A DNA stretch of 44,923 nucleotides from Lachnospiraceae bacterium (GCA_017465845.1 JAFTVH010000194.1:1-44923), one strand, 5' to 3'. Positions 27,642 to 36,040 are shown, numbered from the stretch's first letter. The notes: a model not told the origin generated them from the letters alone. Numbers and translations: made by a program.

Positions 27642-29069
27642 CTATTTTCTTCGCTCTATGAAACGACTCACCACGATGCATGCTCCTGCAACCAGAATCG
27701 GCACTAGGACATAAAGTGTTGCCGTAAGCTGTATGGCATCAGGAGAATGATCTATTGTATTCTGCCTGTTATTTAGCTGATATATCACCATGGAAAGCGG
27801 AGTTTTGTACGCACTGCGCAATGCTACCAGGGCAGACATATGATCTCCCCAGAACCAGGCAAAGGCAAGCCCAAAAGCCGAAACAGAGATCGTAAATGCT
27901 CTGGACACACTGCCATCTTCTTTCATCATAAACGCACCAATTAAACCAACCGGAGCTATCAGATACATGTTTTGAAACACAACACCGGCAAATGTATCCA
28001 GCATTCCCAGACTACGGCCGACCATATAATAACCCAGCAGATTGTCGCCGACAAAGTACAGAACTGCTGCAAGCAAAACACCTACCGTTCCAAGATTGAC
28101 CACTGCCCTTGCAAGAAGCATCCCCAGGCCAACCACCACAACAGCCGATGCTGCCGCTATCAACATACCGTATGCATAAGCCTGTATCACCCTGGGCTGC
28201 TCAAAATAAACTCCATCGCCTGTACCGGTTGCAAGAGCCAGAATCAAGAGTACGACCGGCAGCACTGCAAAAATGATAGAAGGTAAAAAGTTACCGGAGC
28301 TGCTGTTCAAAGAAGATCTGTCTCTAAACAGTATCATCAAAAGGAATACGCCCACGACTGCAGGGAGCAACTGTATCAGAAGCTGCACAACGTAGCCGGC
28401 TGCATATCCAGAGAATTCCGACTGCATAAGTCCTGTTCTGTATAAATAAGATCCAAATGTGTCCAAATGCTCATAAGTAAGCGGATTGTAAAAGCTGTTC
28501 AGAAACGCAGTATCCATCGTCAGAATATGTATAAGTCTCAATGCCACAAACAAAAAGGTATATTTGGTGGCCTCCCTCAGGATATTTCCCTTAGAAAACA
28601 TTGCCCCAATCACAAATACTGCCGAATAACGCAGTCCATATTCCGCAGCTGCAATTACCTGCAAAAGAACAGAGCTTTTCATCATAATCTCCGTTGGCAG
28701 AATCGCCTGCAATATGATGATATAAGCATTGACCGGAATGATGGCGGGCAGCGCAAAAACTATGGTAAGTGCCGCTTTTACCATACGATTACGGGAGTTA
28801 CCAATTGCAAGGAACGCCGTAAACAGGTATGCGGCACCTATGAAAAGAGCCAAAATACTTATCGTAAACGTGTTTTTCAGCACTCTCATAAAAATGAGCT
28901 GTGAAAGAAACTCCGCTATATTGGCAAAGCCGACAAACGAACTTCCCAACAAGCCACTCACCGGTCTGTAGTCTGTGAGGCTCATAATCACCAAAAGCAG
29001 GGACGGTATCAACAGCACCAAGCCGATTCCTAACACACACACCATACTTACCATTTTTTTATTTCTCAT
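27642..29069 (-). CDS. Polytopic membrane protein resembling an ABC sugar permease
   Basis: A 475-residue protein with about 11 membrane segments. The N-terminus (LLIPSLLLVIMSLTDYRP, then 'FVGFANIAEFL' and 'VLKNTFTISI') strongly resembles MalF/LplB-type sugar permeases. I cannot find a canonical EAA loop in either half and the length is far above the usual ~300 residues. It could be a degenerate, fused permease, or a family I do not know. AGGAGG precedes ATG 29069. It heads a two-gene unit with the MFS gene and follows a frameshifted membrane-protein remnant. No ATPase or binding protein is linked. Confidence 0.65.
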   Translation of the reverse strand: MRNKKMVSMVCVLGIGLVLLIPSLLLVIMSLTDYRPVSGLLGSSFVGFANIAEFLSQLIFMRVLKNTFTISILALFIGAAYLFTAFLAIGNSRNRMVKAALTIVFALPAIIPVNAYIIILQAILPTEIMMKSSVLLQVIAAAEYGLRYSAVFVIGAMFSKGNILREATKYTFLFVALRLIHILTMDTAFLNSFYNPLTYEHLDTFGSYLYRTGLMQSEFSGYAAGYVVQLLIQLLPAVVGVFLLMILFRDRSSLNSSSGNFLPSIIFAVLPVVLLILALATGTGDGVYFEQPRVIQAYAYGMLIAAASAVVVVGLGMLLARAVVNLGTVGVLLAAVLYFVGDNLLGYYMVGRSLGMLDTFAGVVFQNMYLIAPVGLIGAFMMKEDGSVSRAFTISVSAFGLAFAWFWGDHMSALVALRSAYKTPLSMVIYQLNNRQNTIDHSPDAIQLTATLYVLVPILVAGACIVVSRFIERRK

Positions 29070-29124
29070 AAACTTCCTCCTAATATTCTTCTACTTTGAA
29101 CCTTCAATCTCCCGTTTCGGCCGC

Positions 29125-29514
29125 TTAGATGTGAACAGGCAGCCCAACCATAGGTCCCATGAAAAGTACAATAGCAGGGAACAGCAAGCATAAAATAACT
29201 ACTACAATAATGCCCGGTACAACGCCGTCCTTTGTCTCCCACCAGCCGTAATGCTTATTTACAAGCACTGCAGCATTCAGTCTCAGCACGAAGAATGTAC
29301 AGTGAAGAATGAGGACAGGCAGCATCACAAGAGAAGCATAGGGACTTAAGCCGCTAAAGAGCAGGGTAAGATAATCTGCAAACAAGGGAGAGTATGATGA
29401 TAATCAGAACTCCGGGTACGCCAACAGCAGCAAACTGACTGTAAGCAATGGTATAAGCGCCTCCTGAGACCACTGATAATGCAAACATGGAACCGGTCAA
29501 GCCCCCTCTCTTCC
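29125..29514 (-). pseudogene. Remnant of a membrane protein gene, frameshifted and 5'-truncated
   Basis: Two hydrophobic reading frames join only by a frameshift near 29385. The first runs from ~29514 ('RKRGGLTGSMFALSVVSGGA') to ~29386; the second continues from 29385 to the stop at 29125 ('LFADYLTLLFSGLSPYASLV' ... 'FMGPMVGLPVHI'). The first frame is closed upstream by a TAG, so the N-terminus is missing. It sits just before the permease-like gene in the same orientation and was probably part of the same transport operon. Confidence 0.6.
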
Positions 29515-29550
29515 GGTCGCTTCTTATCTATCCTAGCCTTCCTGTTTTTC

Positions 29551-30441
29551 TCACCCTAATAACAACTTCTCAAACTCACCTATACTGTCTGCTTTTATCG
29601 CAGCTTTCAGCCAACTGTTAAGTACTGTTATATCCTGCTGTGCTAAGATGCAATCTTTCAATTCTTCGGGAACCTCTCCAAACTCCTGTAAAATTTCCAA
29701 TACTGCTTCTGCCTTTCCAATAGCCTTTCCAACAGCTTCTCCAATGACCTTTCCTTCTTCCCTGCCTTCCTCTCTTTCATAAACCTTCTCTTCCCACAAC
29801 TGCATATACTTCACTCCCATCTCTTCACTGGACTTGATCTTACGTACACATTCATGGATTAACCTGATTCTTTCACTATTGGCAGCCTCAGCCGATTCAT
29901 CATCGGTCTTCTCAATATAATGCAGGAAATCTACCAGTTCCTTATTCACTTCCTTATTGTTGGTTCCTCTTGTGTTAAGAAAGATACGCACAGCCCCATC
30001 TCCAAGTTCCAACTCTCTCTTTTCCTCACAATAACTTCGGAAAGTGTACTGATATTTCCCTTCGCCAAACAAATCGAAAGGCGTAATCATGATAATGCAC
30101 GTATTATTCAGTTTGTTAAAATTAACATTCCCCGGCTCCAGAAGTGACGAATCAATCAGTCCCTGATAATAGCGGCTTCTTTTAATCAGGTCACCTTTCC
30201 TCTCAGCCTGCATCTCCGTATTGTACAACGTATTATCCTGATCCATGGCATACACATCCAGCCTGATAGAACGAAGCCATGGCATGGTACGGATTTCTTT
30301 CTCTGTTTGAGAAGGGGTTAACAGTTTGATCAATTCATTCTGCAGAATAATCTGCAAAGCAGCTTCATGAGCTTCGGGAATGTCCATTGTTTGATCGAAC
30401 AAAAACTTGCTCGTTAACGTCAGTTCCTGTAGTGTCTTCAT
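29551..30441 (-). CDS. Rpn-family PD-(D/E)XK nuclease / putative transposase
   Basis: A 296-residue protein of the recombination-promoting nuclease (Rpn, PDDEXK_2) family. The active-site pattern is visible: RLDVYA (Asp62), then YNTEMQ (Glu76, Gln78). Near the C-terminus there is an EEGREEG run and a repeated helical stretch (GEAVGKAIGKAEAVLE), typical of the variable tails of this family. The ATG at 30441 has AAGGAG 6 nt upstream. It has its own strong promoter ~200 bp upstream. Rpn proteins nick DNA and promote recA-independent recombination in enteric bacteria; they are widespread, multicopy and often accessory. Confidence 0.88.
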   Translation of the reverse strand: MKTLQELTLTSKFLFDQTMDIPEAHEAALQIILQNELIKLLTPSQTEKEIRTMPWLRSIRLDVYAMDQDNTLYNTEMQAERKGDLIKRSRYYQGLIDSSLLEPGNVNFNKLNNTCIIMITPFDLFGEGKYQYTFRSYCEEKRELELGDGAVRIFLNTRGTNNKEVNKELVDFLHYIEKTDDESAEAANSERIRLIHECVRKIKSSEEMGVKYMQLWEEKVYEREEGREEGKVIGEAVGKAIGKAEAVLEILQEFGEVPEELKDCILAQQDITVLNSWLKAAIKADSIGEFEKLLLG

Positions 30442-30641
30442 TCATTTCTCCTTTTATTGTATACTATTGTCCGAAAAATGGCAACAAAAATAATTGCTTT
30501 TTGTGCTGCTCTCTGCCCTGACTGACATATGAGCCGGAACAATACAAAAAGGTTCTCTTTCGTTTCTCTGTCCGGGGAAATCGGACGACAAATGTCCGCT
30601 TCGAAAAACAGATATCAGATTGATTCGCGTGAATTGGTATT

Positions 30642-30670
30642 ACTTTAGCACAGCTGGAATATTATGTCAA
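30642..30670 (-). promoter_or_regulatory. Strong promoter of the Rpn nuclease gene
   Basis: On the minus strand: -35 TTGACA (30665-30670), 17-nt spacer, -10 TAAAGT (30642-30647) with extended TGC. This implies a ~190-nt 5' leader before ATG 30441. The leader holds a short GTCCG/CGGAC hairpin (~30570-30590) but no recognisable riboswitch. Confidence 0.6.
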
Positions 30671-30749
30671 TCATTAAATGATATTCCTGAGACATTTCCA
30701 AAAACATTACATATGTTTCTAATTCCGTATCATATTAAAATAAGCAAAA

Positions 30750-30776
30750 GAGAAACGTTGTAGTTCAACGTTTCTC
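30750..30776 (-). terminator. Intrinsic terminator downstream of truncated response regulator
   Basis: GAGAAACGTTG (30750-30760) and CAACGTTTCTC (30766-30776), an 11-bp perfect stem with a 5-nt loop, followed on the minus strand by TTTTGCTTATTTT. It ends the transcript that carries the truncated response regulator and the small Cys-rich frame. Confidence 0.8.
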
Positions 30777-30861
30777 CATACGCTTCCTAATTCCATATAT
30801 AATGCAGCCTCCTGCATACAAACATCCGCCACAGCCATTACCATCACAAAATTGGTTTCAT
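30765..30861 (-). pseudogene. Small Cys-rich frame, apparently frameshifted
   Basis: On the minus strand an ATG at 30861 (MKPIL, then stop) is joined, if one T is removed from TTTT, to a frame reading 'CDGNGCGGCLYAGGCIIYGI' and ending RKRMEKR with a TGA at 30765-30767. The repaired peptide would be ~31 residues with four cysteines. AAGGAG lies 12 nt before the ATG. The final codons lie in the terminator stem, so it may not be a gene. I do not recognise it. Confidence 0.25.
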
Positions 30862-30905
30862 TTCTACAAATTTCTCCTTAACCCCTGTCTAATATTTAAG
30901 CTGTA

Positions 30906-31223
30906 TCATTCCTCTAAAATATAATTTGCATTCAGGTTAATTGCGCTTTTAGCAAAATCAAACTCCTCAAAACAAGTCATAAAAATCACCATAACCTTGG
31001 GATTGATTTTTTTATATTCTTTCACCATATCAAGGCCGTTCATAACAGGCATGGATATGTCAGATATAATAATATCCGGTACATTTTCAATAGCCCTAGT
31101 CAACCCTTGCATACCGTTGCGGGCGGTGCAGCAAATCTCCATACCATAATCGATCCAGTTAATATTATTCATGATTCCATCAAGATCTCTCTCATCATCA
31201 TCTACAATCAGTACATTATACAT
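30906..31223 (-). pseudogene. Truncated response regulator (receiver domain only)
   Basis: A 105-residue fragment of a YesN-type response regulator. The acidic pocket (VDDDE) and the phosphoacceptor in SDISMP (Asp ~55) are intact, as is the conserved switch Thr (FMTCFEEF). The protein stops at 'NANYILEE', exactly where the family has the conserved Lys-Pro, so the last strand and helix, the conserved lysine and the whole AraC-type DNA-binding half are missing. ATG 31223 has AAGGAG at 8 nt. No partner histidine kinase is nearby. It is probably a dead gene; an odd stand-alone receiver is less likely because the lysine is lost. Confidence 0.75.
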
Positions 31224-31300
31224 TTCCTCTACTCCTTCTTCTCATGCTTATAACCTTATTATAGAGGATGGCGACGAACATGAAAATATAAATATTTGTT

Positions 31301-31441
31301 TCAAAATATTAAGATGTAATTCATAGCTACTGCGGTTATAAGACTTCGACTTGCCAGTAACCCTTTCTTAATCTCCACAACTTGGCAGACTATCTTTTCG
31401 CTTCCCGGCTTCAGTTCCAAAAATATTTCCTCCTGCAACAT
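31301..31441 (-). CDS. Possible small ORF, 46 aa, unknown
   Basis: Minus-strand ATG 31441 to TGA 31301-31303. The first ~30 residues ('LQEEIFLELKPGSEKIVCQV' and on) read like real protein; the tail (SRSLITAVAMNYILIF) looks like run-off sequence. It begins at the T-tract of the terminator at 31448-31490, with only a distant GAGG. It may be a fragment of a lost gene. Nothing else in 31224-31300 is recognisable apart from a -10-like TATAAT for the response regulator fragment. Confidence 0.25.
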   Translation of the reverse strand: MLQEEIFLELKPGSEKIVCQVVEIKKGLLASRSLITAVAMNYILIF

Positions 31442-31447
31442 TTATAA

Positions 31448-31490
31448 AAGCCTCAAATCAGGTGACTTTGAAGCACTTGATCTGAGGCTT
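31448..31490 (-). terminator. Intrinsic terminator of the blaI-blaR-type operon
   Basis: AAGCCTCAAATCA (31448-31460) pairs with TGATCTGAGGCTT (31478-31490), 13 positions with one mismatch. On the minus strand it is followed by TTTATAAATG. It lies 10 nt after the stop of the small ORF at 31500, consistent with that ORF being the last gene of the operon. Confidence 0.65.
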
Positions 31491-31499
31491 AGATATTAA

Positions 31500-31640
31500 T
31501 TAGTGTTGAGGCATATCATTTTCATCGGATATGACAATCGTAGCATGAAGCACACCCGGAAGATCGTCTGTAACGTCGATTCTTACCCGGAAAAGGCTGG
31601 CATCATAGGAAACAACCCCAAAATACGACAAATACGGCAT
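31500..31640 (-). CDS. Small ORF after blaR1-type gene, 46 aa, unknown
   Basis: ATG 31640 to TAA 31500-31502, 27 nt after the M56 peptidase stop and in the same frame as that gene. It reads 'MPYLSYFGVVSYDASLFRVR', an acidic stretch, then a C-terminus ending SDENDMPQH. The composition is protein-like and it ends directly before the operon terminator. There is no good ribosome binding site, so it would depend on translational coupling. Alternatively it is the severed tail of a longer protein separated from the M56 gene by the TAA. No family recognised. Confidence 0.4.
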   Translation of the reverse strand: MPYLSYFGVVSYDASLFRVRIDVTDDLPGVLHATIVISDENDMPQH

Positions 31641-31667
31641 TTCTGTTATATTTATCGCGTTAACAGG

Positions 31668-34418
31668 TTAGTCCGCCATATTCAACCCTTCAAACACTTC
31701 AAAGACTCTATCATGAGAAGGGAGTTTGAACTGAACCACCTTGATCCAACCTTTAGTGCCATCCTCTGCTTCCAATAGTACCCATTCTTTCATGTCCGAT
31801 GCCACACACTGTACTTCCTGAGGACTCATGATCATTGCCGTACTGCTCACTGAGCGCTCCTCATATACGGTAATCTCCTGAAGCAGGACAAGCGGACAGT
31901 CCTCACGTTCCCGCCACTCACTTTCATCTAAATAGTAATACACTTCGTCCTCTCTCCTGACAATCTCACTTCCATCCCAGTAATAATAGCCCCATGCCCA
32001 TTGAGTCTGAATCATATCTCCCCGGAAACTACAATGTATCACTCTCTCTTCATCAATTGTCACATCCCGCAGATCTCCCGGTATACTTCCCGCCGGAATC
32101 ACACTTTCTCCATCATAACGGTAAAAAGCCGTCAACGGATCTCCGCTGGGACCATCATCATAGATTGCCAGAAGAATGGTCTCCCCGTCAGGAGAATATG
32201 CCATCAAATTCAAATCTGCTATGCTGCAATAGCTTTCATAATAAGCCTGATTCACCCTGACCCGATAATACTCATCCAAATGTACGTGTTCCGGATATGT
32301 TGTGTTATATCCGTCTCCTGCATGATTGCTGAATCCTTCCAGGTAAAGCACTTCCTTTTCCCCGTCTCCGTCCAGATCAAGACGTCCTGCTGTGGTATTT
32401 TCCTGAGAGACTTCCATACATAACAGTCCCCCATTTAAAATCCACTCTTCCGGATTGTCCGGCAGCCGGGTAATGGGTTCCATGCCATTCGGATAAAAGA
32501 AGTCCTTGATTTTCAACTCCAGTCCGCTTCCTCCCACTTCTGTCATAAATACATCACAGGCATACTGACTTCTTCGATCAGACTTCTGATACAAATAGCA
32601 AGCTTCCTCATCACCGGCTGCATTCAGGAGAATCTGCGTAGACGAACTCCGAAGCAGCTTATTCAGCTCTTCCTCTACCAGAAGCACTTGATTTACAGTC
32701 TCTTCATTATTCTCACCATTGCCCGGAGCAAAATACTCTGCCCGATTTTCTTTCACAAGCTGCATTTCCCCTTCCGGTGAAAACTGCCAGATTTGATACC
32801 AGAAATCACCGTTCCCCTGATACATGGAATTGTTATAAAGCAGGATACTGTTTTGCTTCTCGTATTTCACCACTGCCAGATTACCATTTCCTGCATGCAC
32901 ACTGGAAAAAGAATATTCCTTCAGTATCTTATCCTGTAGCTCCGTTCCCTCCTGCGTCTCTTCACTTCCCTCCAGAATCTTTATAACTATCTCAGCGCCA
33001 CTCCAGAGCTTTTCCCAAAGTACTTCTTCCGTTATCTCTCCTGTCTCCGGAGCAAGCTCCGTCCAATACAGGACATCGAAAACAATCCGTTCTTTTACCT
33101 TATCCTCTGTCAGGTCAACTTCATACTCTGACAGCCGAAAACTGCCATCATCATTTTGCGTGACACCATCTCCAAGCTTCCGTGCCTCTTCTGTCCCAGA
33201 AGTATCTGTCTGCTCTCCCATATCAACCGGCCCTTCTGTACTGTCCGTCCTCTGTCCATCCGCCGCCTCTGTTTCATTCTCCTGCAACACTTCCCCTTCA
33301 TCCGGTTTCTGTTCCACAGTTCCTGCCGTACAGGCTGACAAAAGCAATGCACAGAACACTACCAACACCGTCGACCACACCATGTACTTCTTATAAGCTG
33401 CAATCGCTATAATTCTCTTCTTAATCTCTTTCTTTCCATTTATCATTCCGGTTGCACAATATAGTAACTGACTATTCTTAGTCCTTGCCGTCATCATTTC
33501 GATCAAAGTCTGTCCATATGCCTGCCTGTGCTCCTCGCCAAGTCTGACCAAAGTTCCCTCATCGCATGCCAGCTCACTATCCTCTGTGGAAAACACCGCT
33601 GCTGCCCACACCAATGGATGAAACCAATATACCACCAGGCAAAGGCTCCTGACAAAGGTCCAGATATGATCGCCATGCCTGTAATGGGTCATCTCATGCA
33701 GCAAAATATGTCTCTTTCTCTCTTCCGATGCAAGTCCCTCTTCATTCATGTAAATGGCCGGTGTGAAAAGACCGCACAGGCAGGGAGACTCCAGATGAGC
33801 CGCCAGATAAACCTTCAGCCTGCCCTCCTGTCCGATCAGCCGCCTGTCAGCTGCAAGATTCCTGCGAAACCGAACATTGCACACAATAAGACATCCTGCT
33901 ATTACCAATACTCCTATTATGTAAATTGCCAAAAGTACTTTATAAATATGATTTCCAGAAGATTCTGCTTTTCCGTCGGCTATCTCTGCCTTAGACTGAG
34001 ACCGCAATTCGGACTGCACCTCGACTGACTGCACGATTTCAGACTCCACTTCAGATTCCACTGTTCCAGATTTCTCCGTTCCATTCTGGCCGCCTCTTTT
34101 ATTTTCTGTCCCATTTATCAACTGACCATCGTACTGCATACTACCTGTGGCCGGATTATCCCCTAATGAGTCCCCCGGCACCGTATCGTTCTCCTTTTGC
34201 CCCGCCTGCCATTTATCATAAGCAGCTTCCCCCGCATACTCGATCACATTCATAATACTTAGTGAACTGGTGAAGAACTGCGCAGGCACCAACAGCCTGA
34301 TTATCACCAACAGCCACAGACTATACTGCAGTCGCCTGCTGATTTTTCCCCAGCAAAGCTTTCGGAATAAAAGTAACACAAGAATCAAAATAGAAGATGT
34401 AATCATAATCTCTGCCAT
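31668..34418 (-). CDS. BlaR1/MecR1-type M56 peptidase with large extracellular region
   Basis: A 916-residue membrane sensor-protease. N-terminal membrane segments lie at ~5-20 and ~32-50. A low-complexity acidic loop follows (60-155), then a segment at ~160-180, the zinc motif HEMTH (241-245) followed by 'YRHGDHIW', a downstream 'SELACDE' (281-287), and a last segment at ~345-362. The ~550 extracellular residues contain no penicillin-binding domain; they end in an SH3-like module (~850-916, 'GWIKVVQFKLP'). The start at 34418 is 3 nt past the blaI stop. It is predicted to sense a surface signal and cleave the BlaI-type repressor. Lack of a penicilloyl-serine transpeptidase domain suggests the signal is not a beta-lactam bound directly by this protein. 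Confidence 0.85.
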   Translation of the reverse strand: MAEIMITSSILILVLLLFRKLCWGKISRRLQYSLWLLVIIRLLVPAQFFTSSLSIMNVIEYAGEAAYDKWQAGQKENDTVPGDSLGDNPATGSMQYDGQLINGTENKRGGQNGTEKSGTVESEVESEIVQSVEVQSELRSQSKAEIADGKAESSGNHIYKVLLAIYIIGVLVIAGCLIVCNVRFRRNLAADRRLIGQEGRLKVYLAAHLESPCLCGLFTPAIYMNEEGLASEERKRHILLHEMTHYRHGDHIWTFVRSLCLVVYWFHPLVWAAAVFSTEDSELACDEGTLVRLGEEHRQAYGQTLIEMMTARTKNSQLLYCATGMINGKKEIKKRIIAIAAYKKYMVWSTVLVVFCALLLSACTAGTVEQKPDEGEVLQENETEAADGQRTDSTEGPVDMGEQTDTSGTEEARKLGDGVTQNDDGSFRLSEYEVDLTEDKVKERIVFDVLYWTELAPETGEITEEVLWEKLWSGAEIVIKILEGSEETQEGTELQDKILKEYSFSSVHAGNGNLAVVKYEKQNSILLYNNSMYQGNGDFWYQIWQFSPEGEMQLVKENRAEYFAPGNGENNEETVNQVLLVEEELNKLLRSSSTQILLNAAGDEEACYLYQKSDRRSQYACDVFMTEVGGSGLELKIKDFFYPNGMEPITRLPDNPEEWILNGGLLCMEVSQENTTAGRLDLDGDGEKEVLYLEGFSNHAGDGYNTTYPEHVHLDEYYRVRVNQAYYESYCSIADLNLMAYSPDGETILLAIYDDGPSGDPLTAFYRYDGESVIPAGSIPGDLRDVTIDEERVIHCSFRGDMIQTQWAWGYYYWDGSEIVRREDEVYYYLDESEWREREDCPLVLLQEITVYEERSVSSTAMIMSPQEVQCVASDMKEWVLLEAEDGTKGWIKVVQFKLPSHDRVFEVFEGLNMAD

Positions 34419-34421
34419 AAG

Positions 34422-34796
34422 CTATCTCGCTTTCCGGAGAATTTCATAGAGCTCATCGATCTCCTCATCACTCAGTGCATTCTTTTTCACCAACGTACTC
34501 ATCATCATACTGACCGATCCCTGATAAACACGCTTCAGCAGACTCTCCGTCTCTGCCAGTGCCGCATCCTCCCGCCTTACACAGGGATAATACTGCCTGG
34601 CTTTTCCACCTTCCTCGTAATAAATGATTCCCTTGTCCACCATGCGCCCCAACAGTGTATTCACCGTGCTTTTGCTCCAGCCCGGTTCCACTTCCAGTGC
34701 ATGATAAAGTTGCACAATGGTCCTGGGACTTTCCTCCCACAATTTCTCCATGATATGCCATTCGCTCTGCTGCAGAATAATACTTTCCTTCCCCAT
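34422..34796 (-). CDS. BlaI/MecI/CopY-family repressor
   Basis: A 124-residue winged-helix repressor. ATG 34796 is chosen because AAGGAG lies 8 nt upstream and the protein then starts with the family-typical 'KESIILQQSEWHIMEKLW'; the frame is open 12 codons further. The recognition region is 'WSKSTVNTLLGRMVDKGII', followed by the dimerisation helix region 'SLLKRVYQGSVSMMMSTLV' with a probable cleavage site for the partner protease. It is first in the operon with the M56 peptidase gene. Two similar 19-bp sites flank its promoter, indicating autorepression. Confidence 0.92.
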   Translation of the reverse strand: MGKESIILQQSEWHIMEKLWEESPRTIVQLYHALEVEPGWSKSTVNTLLGRMVDKGIIYYEEGGKARQYYPCVRREDAALAETESLLKRVYQGSVSMMMSTLVKKNALSDEEIDELYEILRKAR

Positions 34797-34812
34797 ACTA
34801 CCTGCTCCTTTC

Positions 34813-34864
34813 GTGTTACTTGTGTCAACCATATCATATCATATTGTGTTACAACTGTCAACCA
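34813..34864 (-). promoter_or_regulatory. blaI promoter with two operator repeats
   Basis: Minus strand: -35 TTGACA (34856-34861), 17-nt spacer, -10 TATGAT (34833-34838). Two direct copies of a 19-bp sequence, 16 of 19 identical, flank it: GTGTTACTTGTGTCAACCA at 34813-34831 (at the transcription start) and GTGTTACAACTGTCAACCA at 34846-34864 (over the -35), 33 bp apart. The core TACAACTGTC of the second copy resembles the BlaI/CopY operator TACANNTGTA with one mismatch. Repression by promoter occlusion is the natural reading. Confidence 0.7.
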
Positions 34865-34895
34865 CCAACCAATCTTTTAGGGACCGGACCTTGTA

Positions 34896-35057
34896 CTACT
34901 CTGAAACCATACAAATCAATTGTTCTGCAGTTTCTATCTGCTGCACAGTAACTTCCATCGCTAATACTGCTGAAATGGCATGAAAAATAGCGTAATATGC
35001 ACAATTGTTAGCACCGCGGTAAGAGGCTGCTTCATATAACAATATCCCCTCCTTCGC
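34896..35057 (-). pseudogene. HEPN-domain protein remnant with internal deletion
   Basis: On the minus strand an open frame reads 'LLYEAASYRGANNCAYYAIF' followed by HAISAVLA, a strong match to the central helices of HEPN-domain proteins that pair with minimal nucleotidyltransferases. It then jumps to 'QQIETAEQLICMVSE' and a TAG (34896-34898), which looks like the C-terminal helix of the same kind of protein. The ~50 residues normally between these parts, and the N-terminus, are missing. No nucleotidyltransferase partner remains. The rest of 34865-35125 holds nothing I recognise. Confidence 0.55.
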
Positions 35058-35125
35058 AACTAAGTTTTGGAAATACCGACCATGACCATCAATGAGTAGG
35101 CAGATGTTTTATGCAGTGAGGCAAA

Positions 35126-36016
35126 TTATTCCGCATTCTCACTTTGCAGCCTCTTGATTTCTTTATTTGACCGGATGATCATAAAGGCTGACATCGACAA
35201 AACGATGACACAAACACCGGCGCCGGTGAGTGCGAGCATCAGCCTTCGATAGGCTTCATCATCGCCAAACTGCACCAGCATAGATGCTTCCAAAGATAAA
35301 AGGGAGACCAGCGCCGAAGCAAAACGTATAGCTTTTGATGCTGAAATAACAGGACTTTTATACTTTCGGTACTTGATAAGGTCCTTGATAGAAACGATAA
35401 GCATGTAAAAAGTATATGCCGCTGATGTAATAACATAGATATCGGAATAAGCAACAGACTCATTTTTTACAATCATGCTGAGAACAATACCGGATAATGT
35501 CAGATTAATCATCATCATCAAAGCAGCACTGATACGGTAACTGCGGTATTCTGCAGCCAATCCGGCATCTTTTTTCCGCTCCATATGGTAGAGCAGCACA
35601 AAGCGGATGACTGCCAGCAAAATATAATAAATGGCTATGCCTCCAATCCAGAGCGAAGCATAATAAATTCCTGAAAGCAGTTTAAAGGCCGAATATGCCA
35701 AATTGATTCCCAATGAAATATAAAGGGATATTCGTACCTTAAAGGCTGCATCCGTCATATATCTGTTACCAAGAGGATGATCGTATATCTTCTGATGAAC
35801 TTCTTTATACTGCTTAGGCAATACCTGCGCTAAGAACACGCTGATAACCAACACAGTATAGAATGATACCACATACGCAGCATACGCGATGAGAGTTTCC
35901 TCCCACCCTTTGATAAATACTAACGGCAATACCACCACACTCACAATCGTGAGCAGGATCATCAGCCATATCGGAGGATATAATACTTTATTCAAGATTT
36001 CTTTCCACTTTTCCAT
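35126..36016 (-). CDS. Polytopic membrane protein of unknown function
   Basis: A 296-residue protein with about eight membrane segments in paired clusters (for example 'PPIWLMILLTIVSVVVLPLV' near the start and 'LALTGAGVCVIVLSMSAFMI' near the end). Cytoplasmic loops are basic (YRKYKSPVISASKAIR) and the C-terminus is a short charged helix. ATG 36016 has GGAGA at 8 nt. No conserved catalytic or transport motif is visible and I do not recognise the family. It follows the alcohol dehydrogenase remnant and cardiolipin synthase on the same strand. Confidence 0.75.
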   Translation of the reverse strand: MEKWKEILNKVLYPPIWLMILLTIVSVVVLPLVFIKGWEETLIAYAAYVVSFYTVLVISVFLAQVLPKQYKEVHQKIYDHPLGNRYMTDAAFKVRISLYISLGINLAYSAFKLLSGIYYASLWIGGIAIYYILLAVIRFVLLYHMERKKDAGLAAEYRSYRISAALMMMINLTLSGIVLSMIVKNESVAYSDIYVITSAAYTFYMLIVSIKDLIKYRKYKSPVISASKAIRFASALVSLLSLEASMLVQFGDDEAYRRLMLALTGAGVCVIVLSMSAFMIIRSNKEIKRLQSENAE

Positions 36017-36040
36017 ATGATGATCTCCGGATAGATAAGG

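Noticed and set aside
31503-31778. 91-residue plus-strand frame
   Set aside because: It runs antisense to the end of the M56 gene and to the 46-codon ORF and has no ribosome binding site.
31668-34418. Calling the operon a beta-lactam resistance locus
   Set aside because: The M56 protein has no penicillin-binding sensor domain and no beta-lactamase or PBP gene is adjacent; only the repressor-protease design is shared.
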